DNA of 64,000 bases from Diplosphaera chodatii (taxonomy: Eukaryota; Chlorophyta; Trebouxiophyceae; Prasiolales; Stichococcaceae), in the NCBI GenBank assembly GCA_032358165.1, contig JAALGY010000042.1, positions 558,001 to 622,000 of the forward strand. The letters are read 5' to 3'. How positions within the stretch are numbered: position 1 is the stretch's first letter; each line of letters begins with the position of its first letter. A program made the position numbers and the translations under genes. The notes under the pieces are model-generated. The model was not told where the DNA came from. It saw only the letters and a list, made by a program, of their open reading frames with translations, and made no database searches. Below, piece after piece: positions 27,701 to 38,370 of this stretch.

Positions 27701-30700
27701 TGGGAACCACATATTCTGCTGTGATCGTCATCCACCGAGCACTTCCAGCTTAGTAACCTGACTCAGTAACCCGTGACGTGGGTGCAGCTGCCACCTGGAT
27801 GAGCTTCTTGGTGAGGGCCTGGGGGTCGGTGTTGGGCAGCAGTGCCACGGCAGCGCTGCCCAGCGCCTCGCACCACTGCCGCGCCAGCAGCTCCCCCCGC
27901 AGCCGCAGGCCCCCGACATCGCCGCAGCCGCCCAGCATGCGCAGCTGCGAGCAGAACGACAGAAGGTGGCCTTTAAGCTCAGCCGGGCGCCCTTGCCCAG
28001 GTATAAAACCAGCAGCTCCGGCAGGACCGACGTCTGGGCGGCCGGCAGGCGCAGCTGCCATGTGCTTTACATGAGATATCGTGCTTCTGCCCTCAAGCAG
28101 CAGCAAGCAGGCGGCAGCCCACACCTTCAGGCGGTCCAGCAGCGCGGCGTGGAACGTGCGGCTGGAGTAGGAGGTGGCGTGCAGCCAGGCGTCCAGGTGG
28201 CTGAAGATTTGCCGTCGGAGTGACGCGCCCTCCGACGCGACCCAGCGGCCCGCTGCAGCCTCCGCGCACCAGCTGCCGCTGCCGGTCACCAGCGCCCAAG
28301 CCAGTCTGCGCAGGCAAAAATGTCACAGAGTGTCACATGCCTGGGGTCAATGGAAGGCACTGGTGATGTGAAGCCGCCCATAGACAACTGGGTCTGGAGG
28401 ACCCACGGGTGCCCAGACCTGACAGCGCTCGTGCCTGTGTGCATGCTGCAGCGCGGCCAGCGCCCCTGCATCCGGGCTGCCCCCGCCTGCTGGCTCCGGC
28501 TGAGCCGCTGACGACAGCAGCGGCGCCTGGTCCGAGATGCGCAGGACGCTGCCGTGCCCTGCCTCATCGCCTGCGCTTTACACGCGCAAAGGTGTGCGGC
28601 CGCGCAGGACGCATCCGCCACAGACCCCATGCAAGGACAACACACACGGCGCACAGGCGCTCTTGGCGTACCTGGCCGGTGCAGCAGAGCTGCGAGGCAG
28701 GCGCCAGTGGGCGACAGCGCCACGGCCGCACAGCCGCCCGGCAGCACTGCCCTGGCTCCCGGCGCCGGCAGCTGGGCTGTCCCGGCCGCGGGCAGCAGCA
28801 CCCGCACATCTGTCCTGCCTGCACATATGCAGCGCGCTCGAATAAGGGACTACAGCAACACGCTCCACAGCATGGCTTGCTACCCACGAGGCATGCGCAG
28901 ACCATCAGTGTCCTGCTGTGTCGTGCCGTGCTGTGGACGCGTGCTCGTCGCCTCAACAGCAGCAGAGAGGGCGTGCACAGCCAGCGTCCCGTGCAGCGCC
29001 TGCTGCATAGCCGACGCCGTCACGCCCGCAGGCTGCTCCCCAATATCCTCCTGCAGCAGTAGGGTGACTCTTTCGTCGCTCGGCAGCGCTGCATGGGCAT
29101 GGAAATACAAAGTCCGACGCCAGTGTGTGGCTGCATTGCACTGGCAGGCTGACTGTGCGGACCACAAGCGCACCTGGCTCCTGACCCAGTCGGCTCCAGC
29201 GGCAAGTGTCCATCTGACCGCGAGGTTGCCGCCATCGCCTGCCGCGACTGTTGCATGCACCGCTGAGCCTGCAGGTGAACATGCATCATGTTGGGTCGAT
29301 GCAGCCGCTGCAGTGTCCCATTCGCAACTGGGCTCCCCCACCAGCCTGCGTATTGCAGCCTCAATGTGGTTGCATCTGCGGCCATTCTGCAACAGACGCA
29401 CCTGCTGTATCTGGCACAAACGCTGCCTGCAGCAAGCTCCAGGTGGCATCCACGGGCAATGACGCCTGATCAGCAACCTCCAGCTGCATGGGACCACTGC
29501 CACCTGCATTGCAGTTGATGGTATGTCAGCCGCAAGGCCGCAGGCGCTAGCATTGCAACCTCACACCGATGTAGGTTGAGACCTGATCTAAATTGGGCGA
29601 TGCACACCTGGCGAGATGGCAGTTGGGTCGCCCTTCACATCGGCGACCCACAGCTGTTGCTGTCGGCCGCCCGCTCCATTGGCCAGGAGCAGCACTCGCA
29701 GGCCGCTGGGCGTCGCCGCAGCGTCCGCCGCCGCCGCCGCTGGCCGCGTCTGCTCGGCGTCTGCCCCGCTGCGCAGCGGCAGCGGCGGGCCGACCCGCCA
29801 GCGGGAGGCGCCGCCCACGCCGCCCAGCCCCCGCCACGCGACCTGACACTACACGCGCTGGAGTGAGGTGCGGCACCGACTCATTTGCGGTAGGTCTGGT
29901 CTGCACAGCAGTGCAATGTGCGTGTCGTGGCATCTGGGTGCCACGGCACCCAGAGCGTGCCGGCAGAATGCGGGGCCGCTCACCTGCAGCTCCCCTGCCA
30001 GCGAGACGGCTGCAAAGGCAAGCATGCCGGGCCGCAGCCAGTGGGGGCCGCTGCCGCTTCCATCAATGCTGGTGCTGCTGGCTGTGTCGGGGGCCGGCAG
30101 GAACAGCGTCTCCAGGCTGTGGGGGGCGCCGTCGGCGCCCGCGGGGCGGGGCGGCCAGCACCAGCCGCTCGGCGGCGCCAGCCACGCGGCCCCAGCTGCA
30201 TCATGCAGACCATGCGGGTGGGTGTCGCTGGCACTTCGGCCAGCCGGTTGCGGCCAGAGCCAGCAGGGCTACCAGGTGACCAGCCACTGCTGGGTCCATG
30301 CTGCGTGCAGTCGGCTGCTACATGCGACACAAAGTGTGACGCTTGGAGCTTGCGCACGCACCCAGCCCGGCCTGCATGTCCGTCACCGCAGCGCCGAACC
30401 AGCTGTCGACGCAGTGCAGGGCGTCCGCCTCGGCGTCAGGCCGTGCCATCGTCCAGACGCACACCGAACCCTGCAAACATCCATGAACTGCTGTTGTTTG
30501 CGGCGCAGCAGGGTTTGCAGGCGGTGCGGCGTATGTCCAACAAGGGCAGCGCGAGTGTCGACGCGGTGCTGTTCGTGGAGGTGAGCATGACCGAGCAACA
30601 TTCTAGGGCAACCCAGGGCTGCTGGAAAGGAGCACCTGCGCTGTTGCGGTGAGCAGCGTGGGCAGGCAGCCAGCGGGCGCCCATGCGAGTGCCGCCAGCT

Positions 30701-31069
30701 CCGGGGCCGCTGTGCTGCTGTGCTCGTCTGCCGGAGCTGCAACGGCAGCGCCAGGCAGGCGCAGCACAGCGTGCTCCTGCGGACAGAGCGCACCCTTTAC
30801 GCTGCGCTGACACCGTGCCGGCATCGCAGCTCACCTGCCAAGTGGTGTTGTAGACAGGACGGGAGTGGCTGCGACACACACCTCGAGGCAGTCCGGGTGC
30901 AGGACGCACACGGACGGCGTGCAGTCTCCCGGCTGCCGGGTCTCGATCGCCAGCAGCGGCACAGGCCCTGGCGCCCAGGCGACATGGCGGCCGGCGCGGA
31001 GGCTGCCGAGCCGCACCTCCGCGATCACAGGCAGGTCCAGGTCTGCTCGTGCCGCGCCGGCGTGTTCAG
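24704..31069 (-). CDS. MED16: WD40-propeller plus helical protein, probable Mediator subunit 16 (5' incomplete)
   Basis: MED16 is a Mediator tail subunit linking activators to RNA polymerase II. Exons I can define from the 5' side: 31069-30882, 30776-30636, 30470-30362, 30195-29984, 29842-29608, 29503-29402, 29268-29174. Further exons run to a TGA at 24704. The first half reads as a propeller: HVAWAPGPVPLLAIE, LAALAWAPAGCLPTLLTA joined to QGSVCVWTM, WLRPGMLAFAAVSLAGELQ, VLLLANGAGGRQQQLW. The second half is helical: DAWLHATSYSSRTFHAALLD, LLSFCSQLRMLGGCGD, VRLLADVGFTKRLLQAHN. Near the C-terminus, PLERKRWRAEADAALGL resembles the LWPRKRRM-x-E-x-DAA segment of plant MED16. The plant zinc-ribbon tail is not visible; the protein ends WKRLRADPYAAAA. 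The propeller-helical order and these segments favour MED16, but I am unsure. Other propeller scaffolds such as nucleoporins remain possible. The start codon was not found. Confidence 0.45.
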
Positions 31070-31619
31070 CTGTGACGTGACCGCAGAACTGCTCAGACGC
31101 TACAGTGCCCTGCTGCAGTGGGCACAGCCATGCACTCGTGGCAAGCGTGCTGGGCCGTTTGGTCTTTTCACATGTCCGGTCCTGTGGGGTGTTGCATGCG
31201 TGAAAGAGCTCACGTCGCAAAGACACGGCTGCAGCTTGACGCACTGCCAGCAGCAAAGTTCACGATGGGAGCACTGTATTAGTGCGAGCCCAGATCAAGC
31301 AAAGATATCATTCGAGAGACAGTTGCGACATGACTGTATTGTAATCAGGGCGACCCTGAGCTGCGACTCTATTAGATGCGATGCCGTGCTTGCCTCCCAG
31401 AGCGCTGCCTGCAATGCAGCACACAGTAGCACAGTTTGCTCAAGGCCTGCCCATTCTGATCGCCTTCCTGCTGCTGCACGACAGGAAGCCGTCCGGGCTC
31501 CAGCCTGGTACACGCCGAAGCGTTGGTTTCTGCCAAGAGCATATGACGCTGTACACGCAGGAAGGGCACCAGCTCACATAGACTCTGTGGTGGACGGGGC
31601 GATTGCAGCAGCCTGCGGC
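31070..31619. other. Divergent promoter region, MED16-like and cupin A
   Basis: About 550 bases between the first defined exon of the MED16-like gene and the cupin A start. The missing 5' exon of the MED16-like gene may lie here. No clear core promoter element was seen. Confidence 0.35.
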
Positions 31620-33080
31620 ATGGCCCGTGGGTCTTGGCTTCCAGCAGCATCGCTGCCCCTGGCTGTGCTGGCTGTCGCTGTCGCAGCTCTGGCAGCACAC
31701 AGCCGTTTCATCGTCAAGAAGCCGACCAGGACGGTCCTTTCAGGAAACACCTTCGAGGACACGCGCAACAAGACCGGCAACAGGTATCTGTGGGCCTTGA
31801 TCCATCAACACTATCTGCAGTGTCATCCTCATCGCGCAGGCTGTGGCTCAGTGTCAGTGTCTGCAAAGAGTTGCAAACCGTGTTGGAGGACGGACATACT
31901 AAGCTGGTGCCATTTGTCAGGGTCGACCATGCTATCGTGAGGTGGCATGCGCAGCAGCAGCAGCAGCAGGCCAGCAACAGCCGCAGCAGGGTTTGATTTC
32001 CATACCTCCAGTGCCATGCACAACCGCGTGCAGGTTCACCTACAGCGTCATCACCGATGAGGGCACCGGCGCGGAGAAGGGACTGTATGAGGCGCTGCAG
32101 CGCCCGGGCGTCCCCGGCGCGCTCCCCGGCAAATCCGGCAGCCCGCCGCCGCACTTTCACAGGAGCCAGACAGAGTGCTTCACACTCAGGTGAGACAATG
32201 CAGCCAGCCTAGACCTCGCTACGGCAACATGTGCCATGTGTCAGTAGGCGCCACCGCCAGCTGCCATGCCCTCGGCATCAGCTCGCCATTGCAATGCTCC
32301 AATAATTGCACAATCACCCTTGCGGGATGACACCGTCTTACAGGGAGGGCGTGCTGGGCATGAACATCAACGGCACAGAGGGCGTCATCGAGGCGGGCAG
32401 CCCTGCAGCGGCGGAGCCGGTCTGCATCGCGCCGGGCGTGGTGCACTACTACTGGAACGCGCGCAACGACACTGCGCTGCGCATCGACGTCACGCTGCAG
32501 CCGCCCGGCAACTCCATCGACTTCTTCCGCACCCTGATCGGTGCGCCGTCAGACAGACGACCACTCATAGCTGGCTCAAGGACAACACGAGGACAAACCA
32601 GGGCAGAGCAGTTGACTGCACAAGGCTGATGCAGCCCGAGAGGCCGATCTGTGGAATGGTCCTGGGCCTGTTGGACACGAGGAACTGGTTGTCCATCACC
32701 TGAAGCATTTGGGGTGCCCTGCTGCAACGGCAGGGTTCGGGAAGGACCAGGGGGGCCTCGCAACCGCAGGGCTACCGCAGGGCTTGACCACCTTCGTGGC
32801 AGGGGATGTGCAGCTGACCGATTTCTCCCCACAGGTGAGCATCATGCTCAACTGTGATGTGGTTGCCGGGACTCAGGAATGTTGCGGTGACATCTGTGCG
32901 CAGTCTGGTCACCGAAGTGCCATGTGCAGGAGGTTACCCACGACTGTGGAGGGTGTGTTCATGTTTTTATCATGCTGCACAATGCAGGCATGGTGGGTGA
33001 TCGAGCACGTGCTGGTGCCGTACGTCTTCAAGGGTTTGATGAACATTGAACCATTTCCTGCAGAGTATACCAGGTACTAA
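31620..33080 (+). CDS. Membrane-anchored cupin protein, paralogue A
   Basis: Five exons (31620-31783, 32034-32189, 32344-32540, 32734-32834, 32988-33080) give 237 codons (236 aa). A hydrophobic segment at residues about 8-27 is a signal anchor or signal peptide. The cupin barrel carries both metal-binding motifs: HFHRSQTECFTLREG fits H-x-H-x4-E-x5-G, and PGVVHYYWN fits P-G-x2-H-x3-N. A conserved C-terminal tail follows (WWVIEHVLVPYVFKG, then FPAEYTRY). The substrate is unknown. Intact ligands suggest a metal-dependent enzyme or a metal or sugar binder facing the secretory lumen or cell surface. Two paralogues lie at 38.4-39.9 and 40.4-41.8 kb; the first two intron phases (2, 2) and the phase-1 intron after F-F/Y-R-T-x-T/I-G are shared. 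Intron 1 holds a short CAG run. Family-level call is firm; function is not. Confidence 0.82.
31952..31969 (+). repeat. (CAG)6 microsatellite in cupin A intron 1
   Basis: Six uninterrupted CAG units, followed by further interrupted units. It is intronic and not conserved in the other two cupin genes. Confidence 0.8.
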
Positions 33081-33797
33081 CTCATCATTACAACAGAAGT
33101 GGCTCGGGAACGAGCAGCAGGTAGCTTCATAGTTACAGCTCTGCATGTTGCTGTCTTCATGTGCACATCGGGTTGAAACAGCAGGCGAGGGTGTACGACA
33201 GGTCCTCTGATTTGTTTGCATCAGCATAATGAGGGTTGAGGGACTGCTGCTGAGTGAGTGGGCATGTGTACACTGAAACTTGATGTAGTGCTTGTAATGC
33301 ACGCCAGGCCGTGGCAATGTTACAGGGTCGAAAGCAGTGCTGCACAACATCAGCTGCCACGTCGACGGTCAGCACATGCCTCGGCTGCCATCCACACGTG
33401 CTGCAGAGTCCTACTTGCGACACAACCAGCTGCTGCGCATTCATGGTGGCCGATGCCCTGGAGCAGCTGCACGCCCGATGCCAGCGTCAGTTCCACTGTG
33501 ATAGCTATCCGGTCCTCTGGAAAGTGATCGCCCCTTGCAGCTAACCTACCCAGGACCACCGCACCCAGGCCTCAGATGCAGCAACAGCAACGGGACGACA
33601 ACATGGCAGTGTTGCTCCCAGCGAAATGTTGCTGGCCGTCGCGAAGTCAGCCCTCAGGGCCACGGATCAGGGCAGGGATCCCAGCATTCTATCTGTCGTC
33701 AGCAGCAGTTAACATGGCCCTGTTGCAGCTGCGGCTGCCATTGCCTCCTGCCGCAGCGTGGCCCTCGTCAGCTCCAGCTGGCGACGTCAGAATGCGG
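33081..33797. other. Convergent 3' region of cupin A and YIPF6
   Basis: No coding exon recognised. A TGTAA at 33293-33297, about 210 bases after the cupin A stop, is a candidate poly(A) signal. Confidence 0.4.
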
Positions 33798-35171
33798 CTA
33801 CCGCACCAGCGCCAGCCAGCCCAGGGACGTGTACAGCAGCAGCAGCGGGAACACGGCCAGCGCGCGGCGGGCCGGCGGCACGCTGCCGCCGATGAACGGG
33901 ACCGCCGCCCAGGCCGCCCACGCCACCGCTGCAACCACCACGATCCACCTGCAGCGACACGCAGGTGCGCTGCTCAGCATGCAGCCCTGACACGAGCACT
34001 GATGCACTCGGCTTTGCAAGCAGTGCTGAGCGAGGAGCAGTGCTGTCCGGCTCATGGCATGGTGCTGCCGGGTCCCGGCGGCTCGCCTGACGATGCGCAG
34101 GTGGACGAGGACAGACACCACGGCCGCGACGTCGATGGGGAACAGGCAGTAGCCCAGCAGGCACAGCGCCTGGAAGAAGCCGATGTTGCCGCCCTGTGCC
34201 AGAGACGCAGGTGAGGTTAGGGTCTTCATGACTGGTGTGTGTTTATGCAGTAGCTGACACCCACGCAAATAACAGAGCGGCCTCAGCTGCAGGGTGGAGC
34301 GAAAACACAATGGAAAGGACAGCAAGAGTGCATGATTAGCGGCTGCACTGTGGCGCACCAGCAGCACGACATTGACGGTCAGCACCAGGCTGCCGAATGA
34401 CACCACCGCAAAGACCACCTGCGGCCACCCCAGGCACATCGCATCACGCATGGCCCACTCCACAGTCCATCATGCACTGAAATGAAAACAGTAGCATGGT
34501 GAGAGGGCTTTTGTTGGAGCTAGGTCATGGAGGCCTCAAGGCGCACCGAGAAGACTGCGGAGGGCGGGTCGTAGCCGATGGACAGGCATGCCGCAAGCAC
34601 CAGGGTGAACAGCTGCAGCGCAAGCACATGCAGGTGTCACTAGTGCTCGCCAGTGCCTTGTGCGCACGCTGCATCGTCAGCGCGCAGCTGACCAGCCGTC
34701 TGTGATGAACCGACAGCCATGCTGCCCGCGCACCATGGGGCCCCACAGGTCCCAGTTGCGCAGAGCCTGCGCCTGCTGCTCGCGGTCGGAGCCGAAGGGG
34801 AACACCACCAGCCGCAGGTTCAGGTAGATCTGCTTCAGGTCGCGCACTATTGTGTCCTGCAACACACGTGTATCAGGGTCTGCTGGCGCCAGTGTGTGAC
34901 CGTTCAGGGACAAAGGTGGTGGTTCCATTCCACCATGCACAACTTCGTGTGTGCATGGCCTACAGTGTGTTTGTCACACTGTAGGCCTGTGACAAGCTGC
35001 CGTCAGGAGGTGCTCACTCACCCAGAGCGGCTCGTCAAGGGTGTTGGGGGCGCCGGCGCCGAACGCCGCCGGTCCGGAGCTGAAGTCCGGCTGCCGCTGG
35101 GACTGGGGCTGCGCCGCTGCTGCCTGGGGCTGCCCACTGCTGCTGCTGGCTGCTGGGGCGCCGTCTTCCAT
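33798..35171 (-). CDS. YIPF6: YIPF6-like Yip1-domain Golgi membrane protein
   Basis: Yip1-family proteins are multispanning Golgi/ER membrane proteins that bind Rab GTPases and help vesicle traffic. Six exons (35171-35022, 34856-34734, 34612-34547, 34418-34359, 34193-34087, 33948-33798) give 219 codons (218 aa). The N-terminal 50 residues are Gln/Ala-rich and cytosolic. The signature follows: NTLDEPLW joined to DTIVRDLKQIY, then LRNWDLWGPM and four or five membrane helices (LFTLVLAACLSIG, VVFAVVSFGSLVLTVNVVLL, GGNIGFFQALCLLGYCLFPI, the WIVVVAAVAWAAWAAVPFIG helix, and RALAVFPLLLLYTSLGWL). The GGNI-x-FFQ-x-x-C-LGYC-x-FP block is diagnostic of YIPF6. The last intron must use a GC donor (34086-34085) to keep frame. 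ATG at 35171 is the first in-frame methionine of its exon; an upstream exon is possible. Confidence 0.88.
34957..34987. repeat. Perfect 13-bp inverted repeat, 5-base loop
   Basis: GGCCTACAGTGTG at 34957-34969, loop TTTGT, then CACACTGTAGGCC at 34975-34987. It sits inside the first intron of YIPF6, 35 bases from the upstream exon's donor, so on the pre-mRNA it could fold near the 5' splice site. Confidence 0.75.
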
Positions 35172-35511
35172 CTGGAACAGCTGCATCACAGGTGCGACCA
35201 CGGTGTGCAAAGCATCCGGGGTATGCGCCATGGCATGAAATGCTTCGCGTGACTGTTGCAAACAATGGGTGGATGGAGCGATCACGTATGAGGCACATGA
35301 GACGACGCCGGTCAGGAAGTGCTGTGCATCGACAAGCTTGAGCTGCGGTAAGCGCACGGGAGCTTTGGCAAGCCTCGGGTCAGTGTCAAATGACCGATCT
35401 GACTGTCACCCACCCGTTCTGTGTCGCGCTGCGACCAGGCTCCACCCGGTGCAGGGCCCGCCATTGGACTGACGAGGTTGAGGCACTGCTATGCCTGTAT
35501 GTTGTGCCCAG

Positions 35512-35756
35512 CTGCACGGTTGAGCCCTGTTTGATGATCTTCCCAAACTTGACCTCGGAGGCGTTTCGCGGTGAGTATCGTGCGCCAAAGCACGCAAGCA
35601 GTCGCAGGTGACCTACAGATCAACAAGGTGACATGTGCAACAATGTTGCCCTGCCGCAATGCTGTAGTGTCTTGACCACGCGAGTCTGACTGTCACCCTG
35701 GAGCAAATTGCAGGACTGAGCATGCCGGCAACCATCGGCAACATCAGTTACCCAGG
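35512..35756 (+). other. Exon-like pair of unknown identity, possible gene fragment
   Basis: On the plus strand 35512-35570 (ending at a GTGAGT donor) and 35714-35756 (after a TGCAG acceptor) join in frame, reading SEAFRG then LSMPATIGNISYPG. No start, stop or further exons are found before the next gene, and no family is recognised. It may be a relic or chance. The rest of 35172-36047 shows nothing. Confidence 0.15.
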
Positions 35757-36047
35757 GTAGAGATCAATCGGAGAGGGTCAACTGGCATCGGGTCGACTTG
35801 TTAGTCTTGGCATGCTGGTCCACAGCGGATGCAGCATTGCTGTTCAAAATCAGCAAGAATGAGCCTTCCCTTACCTCATCACACATGCAAGGCATTGTAT
35901 TCACATCGATGCTTCCATGCACGGCCATCACTCGAAAACATGGGTCACGCTGTGTGCATGCTGACACAGCAACCAGCTTCTCATCTGCGGTGTGGTGATT
36001 TCTGTTCCAAACCACAAATCGGGTGTCCGAATTGTAATGGGATGTGC

Positions 36048-36866
36048 TCAGTTGCAGGCCGGCACCGGGCACAGGCCGCCGCAGCTGACGTAGTAATCCG
36101 AAACATAGCCCTTGCGCGGGCTAGTGATCACCTGTATGTGCCAGCAGATGTGGCAGCTCATGTCACCATCGATAGTATGCATGGTGCTTGGAGCAGCAAT
36201 CAAATCTGATCTTACATCTGCTGCTTGATGCTATCACGTCGAACACCACAGGTAGCTGCAGGTTCCAGACTTACCAGCCAACGCTTGTCGCCATTGATGC
36301 TCTGGCCTGCACGTCAAGCAGTCAGACATGAGGGACCAGACAACCCACCGCCATTGGGATTCACCACAGGCCTGCCACCCCTGCTGAGCGGCATGGCAGT
36401 TTGTTCCCCTGCTCCATGTGGGCGTTCATCGATGGAGCCATTCCATATCCTGGACGCACTCACCCGGCACCCAGCATGAGATGGTGACGCGGGTGCCCTT
36501 GGCCAGCGTGGCGGCGACCTTGCAGCAGGAGTTGACGCCGATGGGGTTGCACTGGTTGTCTGCGCAGCATGGCACGGAACTCAGCTCTGCTGACCTGTTT
36601 GCAGCCACGCAGCTCATGACAGCATGCCAGCGACGCTACACCCGCATCGCATCCTCGACTGTATGGTGCCGACCGTGCGCCGCCGCAGTGCCAAGTCACA
36701 GCCACAGTAAGAGCGACTCACCGGTGTCGACGCAGCCTCCAGTCGGACCTGTACCGCAGCACCTTACATTAGTAGCGGCGTTCAGCGGCGCGACAAGCGC
36801 AGAGGCCAGCGGCGCCGCAGCCACCGCCAGCACCAGCAGCAGCGCCAGGGACTTGTTGACCGCCAT
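36048..36866 (-). CDS. Small secreted cysteine-rich protein, 118 aa
   Basis: Four exons (36866-36722, 36559-36464, 36306-36275, 36131-36048) give 119 codons with fully consistent phases and a TGA stop. Residues 1-23 are a clear signal peptide (MAVNKSLALLLVLAVAAAPL, cleavage probably near ASA). The mature part of about 95 residues has ten cysteines: RCCGTG, GGCVDTG, DNQCNPIG, NSCCKVAATL, ISCW, and a tail YVSCGGLCPVPACN. Two CC pairs recall hydrophobin-like or other disulfide-rich secreted peptides, but the spacing fits no family I can name. It sits between YIPF6 and the second cupin gene on the same strand as both. A structural, surface-active or defence peptide is conceivable; none is supported beyond secretion and disulfides. 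Confidence 0.7.
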
Positions 36867-37400
36867 GCTTGTCAGTGGCCCTGCACATCCATCGGGCGCG
36901 TCAGCAGTCACGATACTGGAATCTCAGCAGTGCAAATGCAATGACCTGCACGCCTGGCACCCTGCACGCCACGCCGGCTGCCACTTAGTCTGGGAACAAC
37001 CAGCCCTGAGAACTTGTTTCCTGCCGTTCGTGAAGCATGTCGAACTTACGATTACACTCCTGTGCCAAATTGCATGTGCACACATCCTCTTGAGACTGCA
37101 TGGCTTCGGCCGTTGGTGTCCCTGCAGTACTGTACGACGTTCCGGCCTAGCCGATGAGGCCGCGTGGCTTACAGCACATCATAGGAGGACTGGGTGGCCT
37201 GCTGCATAGTGTGACGAATCATCTGCTGCAACAGCGTACGCTTGCAATGGCGGCCAGCTGCATGCATGCAGCATTCGTGGTGTATGTGCTGGGGCGGGTG
37301 CATCGCTCGGTGGCGTGCCGTTCAAGGTTAAAATCGTGCCCAAAACGTTGAATGTCTTCCTTCTCTGAGTCTTGCAACACGACGGGTGGGTCACATGCAC

Positions 37401-37532
37401 CAGTGCCACGGGTTGCCTAAAGGCCCAAAGCCCATCCCGCAGATTGGACACCAGTTCGCCGTTGTGGTCTGGCCCGAATGGGAGGACAAGCGCCTTCCAC
37501 ACTGAATAAGAACTTAGCTTGCTATGGATTGT
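37401..37532 (-). pseudogene. YIPF6-like exon relic
   Basis: The minus strand encodes 44 residues that align along their length with the Yip1 exon of YIPF6 at 34734-34856. Both begin TI, both have LV-x-PFG-x-D about 20 residues later, and both have a following LR...LW. The core DLWGP is altered to GLWAF, consistent with a small deletion. Both end at a GTGC donor-like site. No partner exons are visible nearby. It is a probable decayed duplicate, or part of an unrecognised divergent Yip gene. Confidence 0.35.
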
Positions 37533-38153
37533 GCACAGCGAGCGACACAGTGAAGCAGGCCGGCATTGCACACCCTGAATCTCGCGTCCATGCATGCGGA
37601 GGTGGTGGGGGCAACAGATTGCTTGAAGAGAGAGAAGACAAGACACGCACCTGGCAGGTGTCAGATCAGTAGCTGCAAAGGTAGTCCGGCAGGGCGAGCG
37701 GCGCACGAAATGCCCGTCACGGCAGTTGCACTTGCTGATCGCGTCGTGTGGAATATGTTGGGAATCTCGGTTGATCAGCTGCCAAGTCAGCCCCTGTACA
37801 TCAGACAGTCCACGGCATATCCAAGCTTCAAGTGCGTGGTCGCCCCATCCATCGCAGCAGGGCCTTGGTATATTTGCATACGATCTACATTCTGCATCGC
37901 AGGTGTCCCAGTTTGCGGAGGTCATGCCTTGTGTGCAGACAGCATCGTGGGTGATCATAATTTTGTGTCACGGCAGCAGCCTGTAGCATCCCACAGCATG
38001 CCTTCTTCCCATCGTTCAATACCGTATGAGTGCTGCTCGGTGCTCAGCCATTGGGGAAGCTGATTGAATGGTCAGGCTGCAGCAAGAAAGGTGCACGCCC
38101 ACAATTGTCATACTCTCACACAGGAACGAAGTTGCAACCAGTTATAGGTCAAA

Positions 38154-38207
38154 CTAGATGGCGGCGCAAACACGGGTGGCTTCTGCCTCACAACCGCCGC
38201 CATCTAG
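38154..38207. repeat. Perfect 13-bp inverted repeat, 28-base loop
   Basis: CTAGATGGCGGCG at 38154-38166 and its exact reverse complement at 38195-38207. It lies about 165 bases beyond the stop codon of cupin B, in its presumed 3' flank. Confidence 0.75.
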
Positions 38208-38370
38208 CTGCATGATAGATACCAATTCTGCGCGGCCTGCGCCTCCCTGACAACACACGCTGAGTACGGGGCGCTCTTTTGCAACCCTAGCCTGCTCGCT
38301 AAGACCGCCAATGAATGACTAGCTGTACACAAAAGAATATGCTGCCTGACGCAACCCCGAGCTATCATGA

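Larger units (their letters stand above)
36867..38370. other. 1.5-kb interval without an intact gene
   Basis: Holds a decayed YIPF6-like exon at 37401-37532 (minus) and a perfect inverted repeat at 38154-38207. A longer minus-strand open frame (37179-37958) covers the relic but has no coherent exon structure. Confidence 0.4.

Noticed and set aside
30720..31940. Plus-strand open frame of about 400 codons overlapping the MED16-like gene and cupin A
   Set aside because: It is a shadow: antisense to phased MED16-like exons and out of frame with the cupin A start.
32344..32540. Cupin A as a germin-like oxalate oxidase
   Set aside because: Both cupin motifs are present, but the N-terminal disulfide pair and the remaining germin signature are missing, and the anchor and tail differ.
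36722..36866. Hydrophobin assignment for the Cys-rich protein
   Set aside because: CC pairs are present but the eight-cysteine hydrophobin spacing is not matched and there are ten cysteines.
37179..37958. Long minus-strand open frame of about 260 codons taken as one gene
   Set aside because: Only the 37401-37532 part resembles a known protein. The rest is compositionally unlike neighbouring exons and contains likely splice signals, so it is treated as relic plus noise.
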